Notes under the pieces: generated by a model
Told to the model about the DNA's origin: nothing
The model's input: only the letters and a program-made list of their open reading frames with translations
The model's database searches: none
Position numbers and translations under genes: made by a program
Shown here: piece after piece, positions 8,226 to 17,450 of the stretch
How the letters are laid out: each line of letters starts with the position of its first letter
How positions within the stretch are numbered: position 1 is the stretch's first letter
Source of the DNA: Paenibacillus gallinarum
GTDB taxonomy: Bacteria > Bacillota > Bacilli > Paenibacillales > Paenibacillaceae
NCBI RefSeq assembly: GCF_014836635.1
Contig: NZ_JACSQL010000002.1
Coordinates: forward strand, 434,001-498,000
Reading direction: 5' to 3'
Length of the DNA stretch: 64,000 bases

Positions 8226-9407
8226 GTGAGAATAGAGCATACCTATGAAGAATGGCTCGGCAAGATGATAGAGTGGAGACGTCATCTTCACCAGCACCCG
8301 GAACTTTCTTTTCAGGAATCCGAAACATCAAAGTTTATCAGTGAACATTTAGATTCATTTGGCCTTGAAGTCATTACAAATGTAGGAGGACACGGTGTTA
8401 TTGGAATACTGCGTTCAGGACGGCCTGGACCTGTAGTGATGCTCAGAGCAGATATGGATGCACTGCCTATTCAAGATGAAAAGTCAGTTCCCTATAAATC
8501 ACAAGTCGATGGGGTAATGCATGCCTGCGGACACGATGGGCATACATCAGCGCTGCTGGCAACGGCCGGTTATATGAGTGAACATATAGATGAGTTTATT
8601 GGAGAGATCAGGTTTTTGTTTCAACCCGCAGAAGAACTTCTTCCGGGAGGGGCAGTTAAGGTGATTGCTAGCGGAGCTTTGGAAGAGGTAGATGTGATTT
8701 ACGGCATTCATTTATGGTCTCCGATGCCTGTCCGTACGTATGCCAGCACTCCTGGGGCAATGATGGCTGGTGCTGATGACTTCTATATCCAGCTGACAGG
8801 TAAAGGAGGACATGGCGGCGTACCTCATACGAGTATTGATAGTATTGTTGCCGGATCTGCTCTTGTGCTGCAGATGCAAAGTGTAGTGAGTCGTTCGGTC
8901 GATCCGCTTCAGCCAGCTGTGCTGACCATTGGAACGATTCAGGCAGGAGCTGCTCAGAATGTGATTGCCGAAACATATAAATTGAGTGGAACTGTCCGCA
9001 CTTTTGATGAAGAAACTAGATATATTATAAAAGAACGTATACATACATTAACGAATCAGATCGCTGCCGCGTACGGCGCAGAGGCGGAGATCAAATACAT
9101 TATGGGTTATCCGCCTGTCATCAATGATGAGAAGGAAGCAGAACGATTCTTTAAAATGGTTTCTGAAGAGTTCGGTGCAGAGCGGGCAATCGTATCGCCG
9201 AAGATGATGCCTGCTGAAGATTTTGCCTATTATTTGAAAGAGAAGCCAGGCTGTTTCATGTTTGTCGGTGCGGGGAATGAGCAATTAAATGCAGTATATC
9301 CGCATCATCATCCGAGGTTTGATTTTGATGAAAGTGCAATGCTCGATGCCATGAAACTATTTATTCAGATAACGAAAGATTACCTAAAAGAATACGATAG
9401 GATGTAA
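8226..9407 (+). CDS. M20 family amidohydrolase (N-acyl-amino-acid hydrolase type)
   Basis: This belongs to the M20D amidohydrolases, cytosolic metal-dependent enzymes that cleave N-acyl or amide bonds of amino-acid conjugates. Metal-site residues are in HACGHDGHT (Cys101, His103), in QPAEE, in the HLWSP histidine and in the late PHHHPRFDFDE block. The lid/dimerisation domain occupies the middle (roughly residues 180-300). I chose GTG 8226 because AAGGGGTGG lies 5 bases upstream; an in-frame GTG at 8217 overlaps that ribosome site. The true substrate is unknown; annotations such as hippurate or IAA-amino-acid hydrolase would be over-precise. Confidence 0.88.
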   Translation: MRIEHTYEEWLGKMIEWRRHLHQHPELSFQESETSKFISEHLDSFGLEVITNVGGHGVIGILRSGRPGPVVMLRADMDALPIQDEKSVPYKSQVDGVMHACGHDGHTSALLATAGYMSEHIDEFIGEIRFLFQPAEELLPGGAVKVIASGALEEVDVIYGIHLWSPMPVRTYASTPGAMMAGADDFYIQLTGKGGHGGVPHTSIDSIVAGSALVLQMQSVVSRSVDPLQPAVLTIGTIQAGAAQNVIAETYKLSGTVRTFDEETRYIIKERIHTLTNQIAAAYGAEAEIKYIMGYPPVINDEKEAERFFKMVSEEFGAERAIVSPKMMPAEDFAYYLKEKPGCFMFVGAGNEQLNAVYPHHHPRFDFDESAMLDAMKLFIQITKDYLKEYDRM

Positions 9408-9519
9408 TGTTATCAGTTCATGAGAGAAAACGAATGCGACTTGTTTATTTGGGTACTCTAACATAAGAGCATGAATCCAGGTGTTGTTAGAGATCTTATA
9501 GATGAGGAGTAGGCGTCTA

Positions 9520-9951
9520 ATGAGTAAAAATGTTTCTGATGTGATGTCCACGAATATTGTTCCGGTGTCACTGGACAAGCATGTATATGATGTTGCACTG
9601 AATATGAAAGAACATGATACGGGGTTTATTCCGATTGTAGAAACAAAAGATCATCGTAAACTAGTAGGGGTTGTAACGGACCGTGATCTTGTTCTGCGCG
9701 GAATTGCCTCAAAAAATCCGGGTTCTACGAAAGTAAGTGAAGTAATGACTGCGGATGTGCATACAGTGAATTCCACAGCTTCTATTGATGAGGCAGCAAA
9801 AATGATGGCAGCGCATCAAGTTCGTAGACTGCCTGTCGTTGATAATGGAGAACTCGTGGGTATCTTGTCCCTGGGTGATATCGCAACGGCGTCTTCGTAT
9901 CAGAATAATGCCGGCAGTGCACTTACCGACATTTCTGAACCTTCTCATTAA
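9520..9951 (+). CDS. Tandem CBS-domain protein
   Basis: Two CBS motifs fill the 143-aa protein: DVMSTNIVPVSLDKHVYD... TDRDLVLRG, then VMTADVHTVNSTASIDEA... LPVVDNGELVGILSLGD. Such stand-alone CBS pairs bind adenine nucleotides and act as regulators. It resembles B. subtilis YhcV and YlbB; the position in a ylaN-ylbG-like region favours YlbB by synteny, but I cannot separate them. ATG 9520 is preferred because GAGGAG lies 10 bases upstream; the ATG at 9502 is in frame but lacks a ribosome site. Confidence 0.88.
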   Translation: MSKNVSDVMSTNIVPVSLDKHVYDVALNMKEHDTGFIPIVETKDHRKLVGVVTDRDLVLRGIASKNPGSTKVSEVMTADVHTVNSTASIDEAAKMMAAHQVRRLPVVDNGELVGILSLGDIATASSYQNNAGSALTDISEPSH

Positions 9952-9994
9952 TATTTGGGAACGAGCCGAGAGTCCTGTATACTATGATAAACAA

Positions 9995-10040
9995 GAAAAA
10001 GTTCATTTTCGCCTGATGGGTGATAGATGAACTTTTTTCT
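9995..10040 (+). terminator. Intrinsic terminator after the CBS gene
   Basis: The stem AAAAAGTTCAT / ATGAACTTTTTT has a loop of about 20 bases and a T-rich tail. Confidence 0.75.
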
Positions 10041-10126
10041 TTGTATTTTAGGTTAGATGAGAGATCCATGATGGATATAAACGTACGCTTGAAAGGAAAT
10101 ACTGGATATAAAGGAGGTAAACACCT

Positions 10127-11815
10127 ATGAACTCACATCATGCATGTATTGTACAGCGTGACTTTACCATTTTGCTGGAGACGGCCCATCCTCAGTCCGA
10201 AAAAGCGAGAGAACTCATTCTTCCTTTTGCTGAGCTGATCAAGAGCCCTCCTGCATTTCATACATACAAAATAACGCCGCTTACATTATGGAGCGCCGCT
10301 GCCTTAGGTTATTCCGCTGATGATATTCTTAGCAGATTAGAATCAGTGTCCCGCTGGAATGTACCCGCATCGCTTACTCAAGAGATCAGGGAGCTTATTG
10401 AGAAATACGGTAAGTTGTCCCTGCAAGCGGATGAGCGTTCAGAAGATTTTCGGCTGGTTAGTGAAGATACGGACTTGCTCGGAGAAATTCTAGCACATCC
10501 ATCACTGACTGCTTACGAGTTAAGCAGATTATCGGATACCGAACTGAAAGTGCTCGGCAAGTACCGAGGGCTGTTGAAGCAAGATCTTACGAGGCTCGGT
10601 TACCCGGTAATGGATCTGGCAGGATATAAACACGGAAGCCCGCTTTCTTTTCAGTGGAGGAACCCGGATAGTTCTTTAAATAACAAACCTTTTGAACTCC
10701 GAGATTACCAGAGAGAAGCAGCGACTGCCTTTGAAGGGAAAGATGGGTTTGGTGGAAGCGGGATCCTTGTGCTGCCTTGTGGAGCGGGGAAGACGATTAT
10801 TGGAATGGCGGTTATGGAACGACTACAGACGGAAGTGCTCATTCTCACATCGAATACGACTTCTGTAAGACAATGGATTCGTGAGATTGAACAGAAGACA
10901 ACGATTCCGTCCGCATCGATTGGTGAATACTCTGGTCATAGTAAGGCAGTCAAGCCAGTGACGGTGGCAACCTATCAAATTATGACACATCGTAAATCGA
11001 AGGAAAGCGAGTTTACGCATATGAAGTTGTTCGGAGAACGTAGCTGGGGACTGATTATTTATGATGAGGTTCATCTTTTACCTGCTCCGGTGTTCAGAGC
11101 AACCGCGGATATCCAAGCGACCAGAAGACTCGGGCTTACAGCAACGCTTGTTAGAGAAGACGGCCGGGAGGAGGATGTATTTTCACTCATTGGACCTAAG
11201 CGTTATGAATTGCCCTGGAAGGAGCTCGAACAGGAGGGCTGGATTGCGGAGGTGAATTGCAACGAGGTACGTGTTCCCATGTCCGATGAACTTAAGGAAG
11301 CCTATATGTACGCGGAGAGCAGACAAAAGTTCCGATTAGCAGCAGAGAATCCAGCCAAGATTAATGTGGTAAAAAGGTTGCTTGCTCTACATCCGAAAGT
11401 CCCTGCTCTCATTATTGGGCAATATGTTGGGCAATTAAAGGCAATGGCAAAAGAACTCGGTGTTCCGCTCATTACAGGAGCAACAAGTGAACAGGAGCGT
11501 TCCAGACTGTATATTGCTTTTCGTGAAAAAGAAATTACGGTGTTAGTCGTGTCGAAAGTAGCCAATTTTGCTGTTGATCTGCCGGATGCTGCGCTAGCAA
11601 TTGAAGTTTCGGGCAGTTTCGGTTCACGTCAGGAAGAAGCTCAGCGGCTAGGACGCATCTTGCGGCCCAAAGAAGGAGATAACCGTGCTTATTTTTATAC
11701 GCTGGTTTCGGAAAATTCAAGAGAACAGGATTTTGCTCTGAAAAGACAACTCTTTTTAATTGAACAGGGATATGAATATCACGTAACAGGCGAGAAGGAG
11801 GTTGCCTCCGGTTGA
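10127..11815 (+). CDS. XPB/Ssl2-type SF2 DNA helicase
   Basis: A 562-aa bacterial XPB helicase. An N-terminal XPB-like domain (about 1-190) precedes helicase domain 1 with Walker A CGAGKT (Lys222), DEVH box IYDEVHLLP and motif III LTATLVREDGRE. The last contains the RED motif typical of XPB. Helicase domain 2 ends with motif VI QRLGRILRP. XPB translocates on duplex DNA; bacterial members are proposed to act in repair. Strong AGGAGG site before ATG 10127. Its last four bases overlap the start of the next gene, so the two are translated as a pair. Family call is firm; a repair role is known for the family only. Confidence 0.92.
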   Translation: MNSHHACIVQRDFTILLETAHPQSEKARELILPFAELIKSPPAFHTYKITPLTLWSAAALGYSADDILSRLESVSRWNVPASLTQEIRELIEKYGKLSLQADERSEDFRLVSEDTDLLGEILAHPSLTAYELSRLSDTELKVLGKYRGLLKQDLTRLGYPVMDLAGYKHGSPLSFQWRNPDSSLNNKPFELRDYQREAATAFEGKDGFGGSGILVLPCGAGKTIIGMAVMERLQTEVLILTSNTTSVRQWIREIEQKTTIPSASIGEYSGHSKAVKPVTVATYQIMTHRKSKESEFTHMKLFGERSWGLIIYDEVHLLPAPVFRATADIQATRRLGLTATLVREDGREEDVFSLIGPKRYELPWKELEQEGWIAEVNCNEVRVPMSDELKEAYMYAESRQKFRLAAENPAKINVVKRLLALHPKVPALIIGQYVGQLKAMAKELGVPLITGATSEQERSRLYIAFREKEITVLVVSKVANFAVDLPDAALAIEVSGSFGSRQEEAQRLGRILRPKEGDNRAYFYTLVSENSREQDFALKRQLFLIEQGYEYHVTGEKEVASG

Positions 11816-13716
11816 AGAATGAAGAAACGATAACATCATTAGAAGATGTAGAATGGTCAGCGAATGAAGCTCAATTTCTAGAAATAACTTTTTTAGAGTT
11901 TGGCGGGAATCCGTTTCAGATGGAGAGACTTACAGGGTTATTTGCTGGGAAAATGAGCGGACTTGAACTGGATATCGCATTATTTGGTTTGCGCAAGAAG
12001 GGCCTTATTGATGCTGCTAAAAAAACATGGGGAGAACATATCTACTTTATCCCTTCCCGGCATCATCCCTTTTTGACAGAGAAGTATGTACTGCCCTTAC
12101 TCCATGAAGAAATTCCCTACAGCTCGTCTGGAAACATACAAGTTGCTATGGAAGCAAGACCTAATATTGCGGGGGAGATACTTCACCTGCTGTCTTACAT
12201 TGCGATCCACGGTGTTCCGCTGACAGCAAAAGGGACGATACATAAAAAAGCGGTTTCCAAAATTGAAAATTTGACGGTATTAAGAAGTACGGACTTTGAG
12301 GCATTGAAATTATCGTATGCCCATCCAGAGCTTTATCCTGTGCAGGTAGCCGTGCTGCTTGATGTGGTATTTACTCTCGGACTTGCCAAGAAATACGAGG
12401 CGGAAATCGGGCTGGATGAATCTTACGTAAGCCGCTGGGTGCAGTTAAATAGACAACAGATGGAGAGGAATATCTATAACGCAATGATGGAGCGCTATAG
12501 TGCAGGAGAGGCTGGGTTGCAGCATTTCCGCTATCTGTTGACCCTATTTAGCCGGAAAGATGCTGGGAAGTGGCTGAGCATGGATCAGATCTGTCAGCGA
12601 TTTGTGCAGGTCAGTATTGTTAATGAACAAGATCTTGCTGAATTCAAAAGTTATGCAAAAGGATGGGTCACGCTGCTTGCTGCGTTCGGTTATGGAGATA
12701 CAGGAATGTCTACGGCTTCGGACGAGGCTTTATACTTCCGTTGGACGAATCCTATCAATTATGACTTGGAAGATTCAAAGCATTATACAGAGCCAGCTAT
12801 CTATGTACAGCCCGATTTTGAAGTGATTGTTCCTCCTGATGCGCCTTATTCTATAAGGTGGCTGTTAGAAGGCTGTGCTGAGCTTGCGGTACGAGATCAT
12901 ATGACGATCTATAAACTAACGCGCGAGCGTCTAAATGAAGGTGCTGAAGTGAGCATTACTCCCTCCTTGGTACTTACATGGCTGACTCGGTATGCACAAG
13001 GATCGATTCCTGAGAATGTTCTCTTGGCACTGAAACAATGGGGAAGTGAACTCGGAAGAACTTCTTTTTCACAAGTCATGCTGCTAAGCACAGAAAATAA
13101 GCAGGACGCAGATAAAATTGAGTCATATCCATCCTGGAATGAGTCTTTACAAAGGATTGGACCGCTGCATTTCATACTGGAGCGTGACAAAGTGACAGAA
13201 GTACGAAAGCGACTAACGATGATGGGACTCACCCCAGCGAAGGCAGTTAAAGGAATCGATACAGAAGAACGGAGATATCCGGCTGTTTCGATAGAGGACG
13301 AGGTCACGCTGTCATCAGTAGAAGAGAATCCATTTATTCATTTTAATGAAGAAGGAAGGCAGGGATTTGTATATACTGGCCGTAATCTTCATTACTATGA
13401 AGTGGTGAATGAGGACCGGGATGAGGCCTCGATTATGCCAGACATAACAGAGGTACCAAAGATGTGGGTAAGTGAATGGAGAGAGTACCATCCATCCACA
13501 GCCAAACAGTTGGTACAGCAGGCCATCAACTGGCGTACACGAATGGGAGTGGAGATGAAGGGAGACAGGCAGGAGTTCATTCCTGAATCGATCGGAAAAG
13601 GCGAACCATGGGCTGTAAATGGTTGGCTGCTCCCTGGACCGAACAGAGTAGTAGCTGAGAGGTGTACACTTGTACCTGCTGAATGGACAAAACTCACCCT
13701 TATTTTACCAAATTAA
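11812..13716 (+). CDS. Helicase-associated protein paired with XPB
   Basis: A 634-aa protein starting at TTG 11812, which overlaps the XPB stop as TTGA; GGAGG lies about 10 bases upstream. The N-terminal part looks like a winged-helix region (FGGNPFQMERLTGLFAG... LFGLRKKGLIDAA). A middle block (YVQPDFEVIVPPDAPYSIRW) matches the helicase-associated domain seen in proteins encoded next to bacterial XPB. I see no ATPase or nuclease motif. Translational overlap suggests a stoichiometric complex with XPB, perhaps an adaptor analogous to TFIIH subunits; that is inference. Confidence 0.8.
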   Translation: MKNEETITSLEDVEWSANEAQFLEITFLEFGGNPFQMERLTGLFAGKMSGLELDIALFGLRKKGLIDAAKKTWGEHIYFIPSRHHPFLTEKYVLPLLHEEIPYSSSGNIQVAMEARPNIAGEILHLLSYIAIHGVPLTAKGTIHKKAVSKIENLTVLRSTDFEALKLSYAHPELYPVQVAVLLDVVFTLGLAKKYEAEIGLDESYVSRWVQLNRQQMERNIYNAMMERYSAGEAGLQHFRYLLTLFSRKDAGKWLSMDQICQRFVQVSIVNEQDLAEFKSYAKGWVTLLAAFGYGDTGMSTASDEALYFRWTNPINYDLEDSKHYTEPAIYVQPDFEVIVPPDAPYSIRWLLEGCAELAVRDHMTIYKLTRERLNEGAEVSITPSLVLTWLTRYAQGSIPENVLLALKQWGSELGRTSFSQVMLLSTENKQDADKIESYPSWNESLQRIGPLHFILERDKVTEVRKRLTMMGLTPAKAVKGIDTEERRYPAVSIEDEVTLSSVEENPFIHFNEEGRQGFVYTGRNLHYYEVVNEDRDEASIMPDITEVPKMWVSEWREYHPSTAKQLVQQAINWRTRMGVEMKGDRQEFIPESIGKGEPWAVNGWLLPGPNRVVAERCTLVPAEWTKLTLILPN

Positions 13717-13835
13717 GTAAAATCCTGAGAGGGTTTAGGAACAAAACTCTTCTTATGAACAATCGGGTATGTTATGATAGGTTATAGTCCGCTTTTCATA
13801 TTTTTTAAGGAAGTGGAACTTTATTATAGATCGGG

Positions 13836-14285
13836 ATGAATTTCATGAGCGTATCTGAACTTAACACGGTCGATATGGCCCAAGTGTTGACTTACGCCTA
13901 TGAACTGGGCGATATGATCAACGAATCCACGTTGGTTTCAGATTATTTATATTGGAAAGAGCGGGTTCAATCGAATCCAGAAATACAAGAGTGGGTACGT
14001 AAGCTCGAAGATAAGAAGGAATTGTTTGCAGAAACACAGCGTTTCGGCCATTTCCATCCAAACTTCCATAGTGCCAAAGATGAAGTGAAGGCAGTAGAAG
14101 ACAAACTGGACACTTTCGAAGAAGTGATTCGTTTTAAAGAAGCGGAGCAACAGCTCGATAGCCTACTCCATCAAATGTCTGAAACGATTGCTTTCTCCGT
14201 ATCAAGCACAATTAAAGTACCAAGTAATAACCATTCACCAAAAGGTGGATGCGGCGGCGGTGGAAGCTGCGGCTGCGGAGGTTAA
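13836..14285 (+). CDS. ylbF: YlbF family protein, Y-complex subunit
   Basis: A 149-aa protein with the helical YlbF/YmcA domain (about 10-120), including the YELGDMINES and FHSAKDEVKAVEDKL segments. It ends in a Gly/Cys-rich tail, GGCGGGGSCGCGG, whose cysteines fit the iron-sulfur cluster reported for the YlbF-YmcA-YaaT complex. That complex supports RNase Y-dependent mRNA maturation and so competence, biofilm formation and sporulation in B. subtilis. ylbG follows directly, as in B. subtilis. An alternative ATG lies three codons downstream (13845). Confidence 0.92.
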   Translation: MNFMSVSELNTVDMAQVLTYAYELGDMINESTLVSDYLYWKERVQSNPEIQEWVRKLEDKKELFAETQRFGHFHPNFHSAKDEVKAVEDKLDTFEEVIRFKEAEQQLDSLLHQMSETIAFSVSSTIKVPSNNHSPKGGCGGGGSCGCGG

Positions 14286-14298
14286 TATGTATAGAATC

Positions 14299-14327
14299 GC
14301 TTACCAGAATTGAATTCTGGTAAGAGG
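14299..14327 (+). terminator. Perfect 12-bp hairpin between ylbF and ylbG, possible weak terminator
   Basis: CTTACCAGAATT and AATTCTGGTAAG form a perfect inverted repeat around one central base. The downstream T-run is poor (AGGATTTT), so it may attenuate rather than stop transcription or stabilise the ylbF mRNA end. Confidence 0.5.
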
Positions 14328-14380
14328 ATTTTGCAATAGATAGAAAGAGATGCAAATCCTACAAAAGAGGTGAAATTCGC

Positions 14381-14650
14381 ATGTTTGCGGAACGAACAGG
14401 ATATATCATATGGGTAAGTGATGTAAAGGCTGCGCGCAATCTAGACAAGTATGGAACCGTACACTATATTTCTAAAAAAATGCATTATGTTGTTATGTAT
14501 GTGAATGCTGAACGTGCGGAAGATACAATGAAGAACGTGCGTAAACTCTCTTATGTACGTAAAATAGAACGATCTTATCGCAATGAAATTAAGACGGAGT
14601 ATAGTAAAGATATTCCAGATAAGACCAACTTTTATGGCGGTATCGGTTAG
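14381..14650 (+). CDS. ylbG: YlbG family protein (DUF2129)
   Basis: The 89-aa protein matches YlbG throughout (TGYIIWVSDVKAARNLDKYG, and YVNAERAEDTM). It is a small cytosolic protein of unknown function conserved next to ylbF in Bacillales. AGAGGTGAAA precedes the ATG. A strong terminator follows at 14694. Confidence 0.92.
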   Translation: MFAERTGYIIWVSDVKAARNLDKYGTVHYISKKMHYVVMYVNAERAEDTMKNVRKLSYVRKIERSYRNEIKTEYSKDIPDKTNFYGGIG

Positions 14651-14693
14651 TATTGATACAAGGTATATGCTGACTTTTTGAATAGGTTATAGA

Positions 14694-14730
14694 TTGGAGC
14701 GGCCCACCTTTGGCCGCTCCTGTTATTTTA
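14694..14730 (+). terminator. Intrinsic terminator after ylbG
   Basis: The stem GGAGCGGCC / GGCCGCTCC has a short loop and is followed by TGTTATTTTA. Confidence 0.85.
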
Positions 14731-14902
14731 TATGAGCATGGATAAATAGTGCTAGTGACTTAGCCAAATCATTTAAAATTACAGGATTTAGGATTTTCTG
14801 AGACAGGATCTTAATTTTCAACTTGAGATTCCAGGACTTATGATGTAATATATTGGATAAATATGTAGATAGAAAGACCTATCTTGTGGAGAGTGATATC
14901 CC

Positions 14903-15340
14903 ATGCGTGACAAGTTAATGCAACGTTGGAGCACCTATGAACCTTTTTTTGTAGCTCTAGGTGATAAAAAAGTGGCTGACATTGTCATAACGAACCATGC
15001 GAAACTTCGATATGTTGACCGAGTCAGACAAGATAATAATGATTTTGAGAACATTGCAGCATGGTTGTGGGAATGCCTCAAACAGAACAGGATCTCACCT
15101 TACTATCGAAATGAACAAGATGTATATTTAATTGATGGCGATCTTGTCGTGGTTGCGGAATTCGCGGAGCTACCTGGTGAATATGATATTACGGGTAATC
15201 CCCTTCACAAAATGATTATTGTAACGTTTCTCGGAAGAATGTCGGAGACGATGGAACTTCGAGATCTCAAAACTTATTATTCCTGGTTACGTCATTCTAG
15301 GCGTATGACACTGGTCAAGAACAGCCGTAAACGTAGATAA
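14903..15340 (+). CDS. Conserved-looking protein of unknown function
   Basis: A 145-aa, soluble, basic-ended protein (it ends in KNSRKRR). It contains NHAKLRYVDRVR near residue 30, the hydrophobic strand DVYLIDGDLVVVAEF in the middle, and a second basic patch near the C-terminus. No signal peptide or membrane segment. A GTGGAGAGTGATATCCC leader gives a reasonable ribosome site before ATG 14903, and a strong terminator follows, so it is a real independent gene. I do not recognise the family. HAKLRYVDRV faintly resembles short toxin-like folds, but no partner antitoxin gene is present. Confidence 0.7.
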   Translation: MRDKLMQRWSTYEPFFVALGDKKVADIVITNHAKLRYVDRVRQDNNDFENIAAWLWECLKQNRISPYYRNEQDVYLIDGDLVVVAEFAELPGEYDITGNPLHKMIIVTFLGRMSETMELRDLKTYYSWLRHSRRMTLVKNSRKRR

Positions 15341-15371
15341 GCAGTACTTTTTGTAAATGTAGTGAAGATAA

Positions 15372-15399
15372 GGTGTGCAGAAGCTGCACACTTTTTTTT
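15372..15399 (+). terminator. Intrinsic terminator after the unknown gene
   Basis: The stem GTGTGCAG / CTGCACAC with a 3-base loop is followed by eight T. Confidence 0.92.
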
Positions 15400-15445
15400 G
15401 TATAAATCGGTTACAATATGAGGAAGGCCAGGGGGGATCGTATCG

Positions 15446-16378
15446 ATGAATTTTCACCAATTACATATATTTTATACGGTTGCGGAAAAGGGAAGTTTTT
15501 CGGCAGCAGCTCAAGCTCTACATATGACACAGCCTGCGGTTACCATGCAAATTCAATCACTTGAAGATTATTTTGGAACCAAATTAATACATCGTTCTAC
15601 TAAAAAAATAGAACTTTCTGAAGCAGGACAAGCTTTGCTTCCTTACGCACTGAGAAGTATGGAGTTATTTCGTGAAACGGATGAAGCAGTAGCCACCTAT
15701 ACAGACAGGCTGCAGGGACGTTTATTAATTGGAGCGAGTCTGACCATCGGTGAGTATGTATTGCCTGGGCTGCTAGGCCCTTTTGGCAAAAAGTATCCCG
15801 ATATCTCGATCGTGATGAATGTAATGAATACAACGCAGATTGTTGAAGGAATCATGAAAAATCAGCTGAACTTTGGCATGATTGAGGCACCGCTGTCTCA
15901 TCCAGATCTTATTGTAGAGCCAGGCATGCATGATGAATTGAAGCTGATTGTTCCTGCACAGCATCCACTCGTTCTTCGGCAAGAGGTAAAGCTTGAAGAT
16001 ATCCTGGAGTATCCATTTATCGTAAGAGAAAAAGGGTCGGGAACGAGACAAGTGATGGAGGATGCGATGAAGGAAAAAGGGATTGAACCATCGAGTCTAA
16101 ATACCGTCATGGAACTAGGCAGTACGGGGGCTATTAAATCTGCGGTGGAAGCGGGCGTTGGAATTACGATTATTTCACCTTATTCTGTGAAGCATGAAGT
16201 AGCGCTGGGTCTTGTAAAAGTGCTCGATTTAAAAGATATCACATTCTCCAGGGAATTTTATGAGGTATATTCGAAGTCTTCCATGTTACCCATCTCGGCC
16301 GTTACTTTTTTAAATTATCTGAAAAAGTATGCTCAGGACTTAGACGTGATCGGCAGGGTAGGACAAAGCACATCATAG
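15446..16378 (+). CDS. LysR family transcriptional regulator
   Basis: A 310-aa LysR protein. The N-terminal winged helix-turn-helix has the classic FSAAAQALHMTQPAVTMQI recognition region (about 18-37), followed by a substrate-binding domain from about residue 88. Overall pattern, including IVREKGSGTR and ELGSTGAIKSAVEAGVGI, resembles the CysL or selenium-metabolism-associated LysR subgroup. The usual targets (divergent neighbours) are missing: flanking genes point the same way, so the regulon is not visible. A GGGGGATC site precedes ATG 15446. Confidence 0.88.
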   Translation: MNFHQLHIFYTVAEKGSFSAAAQALHMTQPAVTMQIQSLEDYFGTKLIHRSTKKIELSEAGQALLPYALRSMELFRETDEAVATYTDRLQGRLLIGASLTIGEYVLPGLLGPFGKKYPDISIVMNVMNTTQIVEGIMKNQLNFGMIEAPLSHPDLIVEPGMHDELKLIVPAQHPLVLRQEVKLEDILEYPFIVREKGSGTRQVMEDAMKEKGIEPSSLNTVMELGSTGAIKSAVEAGVGITIISPYSVKHEVALGLVKVLDLKDITFSREFYEVYSKSSMLPISAVTFLNYLKKYAQDLDVIGRVGQSTS

Positions 16379-16446
16379 GATTTGTTTTTTAGAATCTGTG
16401 TATATTGTATAAAGCATGTGCAAGGCATTGGTAAGGAGGGATTCGT

Positions 16447-17337
16447 ATGAATAAATCGGAAAGAGAAGCAGTTAATGTAGAACTTTTGAATGGAAAATGT
16501 GATCTTCATACGCATAGTCAGGCATCGGACGGAATGCAGCCGTCTACCGAGAATGTTCGCATTGCGTATAACAAAGGTCTTACAGCTGTTGCGATTACAG
16601 ATCACGATACGGTTGCAGGAGTAGAAGAAGCGCTCGCAGCGGGTGAAAAATATGGGATCGTGGTTGTACCTGGTGTAGAGATCAGTACTAGACTTGAGGA
16701 AAAAGAAATCCATGTGCTTGGGTACTATGTGGATATAAAGGATCCTGAATTTCTTAATAGACTAGAGACCCTACGCAGAACCCGTGAGGAACGGAACATC
16801 CTCATTCTGGAGAAGTTAAATGAGCTTGGGCTCGTAATTTCTATGGAAGACGTAATTCGGGAGATGGGACGACCGCTGGAAAAGGATGAGACAGTTGGGC
16901 GTCCGCATATTGCGGATACGCTTGTAGCGAAAGGATATGTAAGTAACATGCGGGAAGCTTTCGATCTTTATTTAGCAGAAGGTAAACCGGGATTCGTCAG
17001 TGTTCCGCGGGTGACACCAGAAGATGCATTTGCCTGGATTAGAGCTGCAGGCGGAACGCCGGTGCTTGCCCATCCTGGGCTTTATGGCGACGATGAACTC
17101 GTTCGAAAAATAATAGAACATGGTCATCCGGCGGGCATTGAAGTTTACCATTCAGACCATGGCCTAGAAGAGGAAAAGCGATACCTTGCTATGGCTAAGC
17201 AGTACAACCTGATTGTAACTGGCGGTTCTGATTTTCATGGGGCGAGGCAGGGAGTTGTATTCCACGGGGATCTCGGCAGCGTGACCGTAGATGCTTCTGT
17301 ACTGAGTCAACTACATGGGGCAAGATCGAGAGAATAA
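16447..17337 (+). CDS. PHP-domain phosphoesterase
   Basis: A 296-aa PHP protein with the metal-binding motifs in order: DLHTHSQASDG near residue 19, AITDHDT near 50, PGVEIS near 78, LAHPG in the second half, and GSDFHG near the end. It is most like the YciV/TrpH group, which hydrolyses 3'-phosphoadenosine-type nucleotides or 5'-end RNA nucleotides. AAGGAGGG precedes ATG 16447. It may be cotranscribed with the LysR gene (68-bp gap, no terminator). The enzyme class is sure; the substrate is inferred. Confidence 0.87.
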   Translation: MNKSEREAVNVELLNGKCDLHTHSQASDGMQPSTENVRIAYNKGLTAVAITDHDTVAGVEEALAAGEKYGIVVVPGVEISTRLEEKEIHVLGYYVDIKDPEFLNRLETLRRTREERNILILEKLNELGLVISMEDVIREMGRPLEKDETVGRPHIADTLVAKGYVSNMREAFDLYLAEGKPGFVSVPRVTPEDAFAWIRAAGGTPVLAHPGLYGDDELVRKIIEHGHPAGIEVYHSDHGLEEEKRYLAMAKQYNLIVTGGSDFHGARQGVVFHGDLGSVTVDASVLSQLHGARSRE

Positions 17338-17382
17338 AAAAACGGCAGAGACAAACTAGACTAGCTAATTTATCTCTGCCGT
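17331..17382 (-). terminator. Terminator hairpin for rqcH
   Basis: The stem ACGGCAGAGA / TCTCTGCCGT reads into seven T on the reverse strand. Confidence 0.7.
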
Positions 17383-17385
17383 CGT

Positions 17386-17427
17386 AAAAAGCAGCGTTCT
17401 CTATCGTATAGGGAACGCTGCTTTTTG
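17386..17427. terminator. Bidirectional terminator between the PHP gene and rqcH
   Basis: The stem AAAAAGCAGCGTTC / GAACGCTGCTTTTT is nearly symmetric, with T-runs available on both strands. Confidence 0.85.
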
Positions 17428-17450
17428 ATTTACTATTTTTAGGTTTAAGA

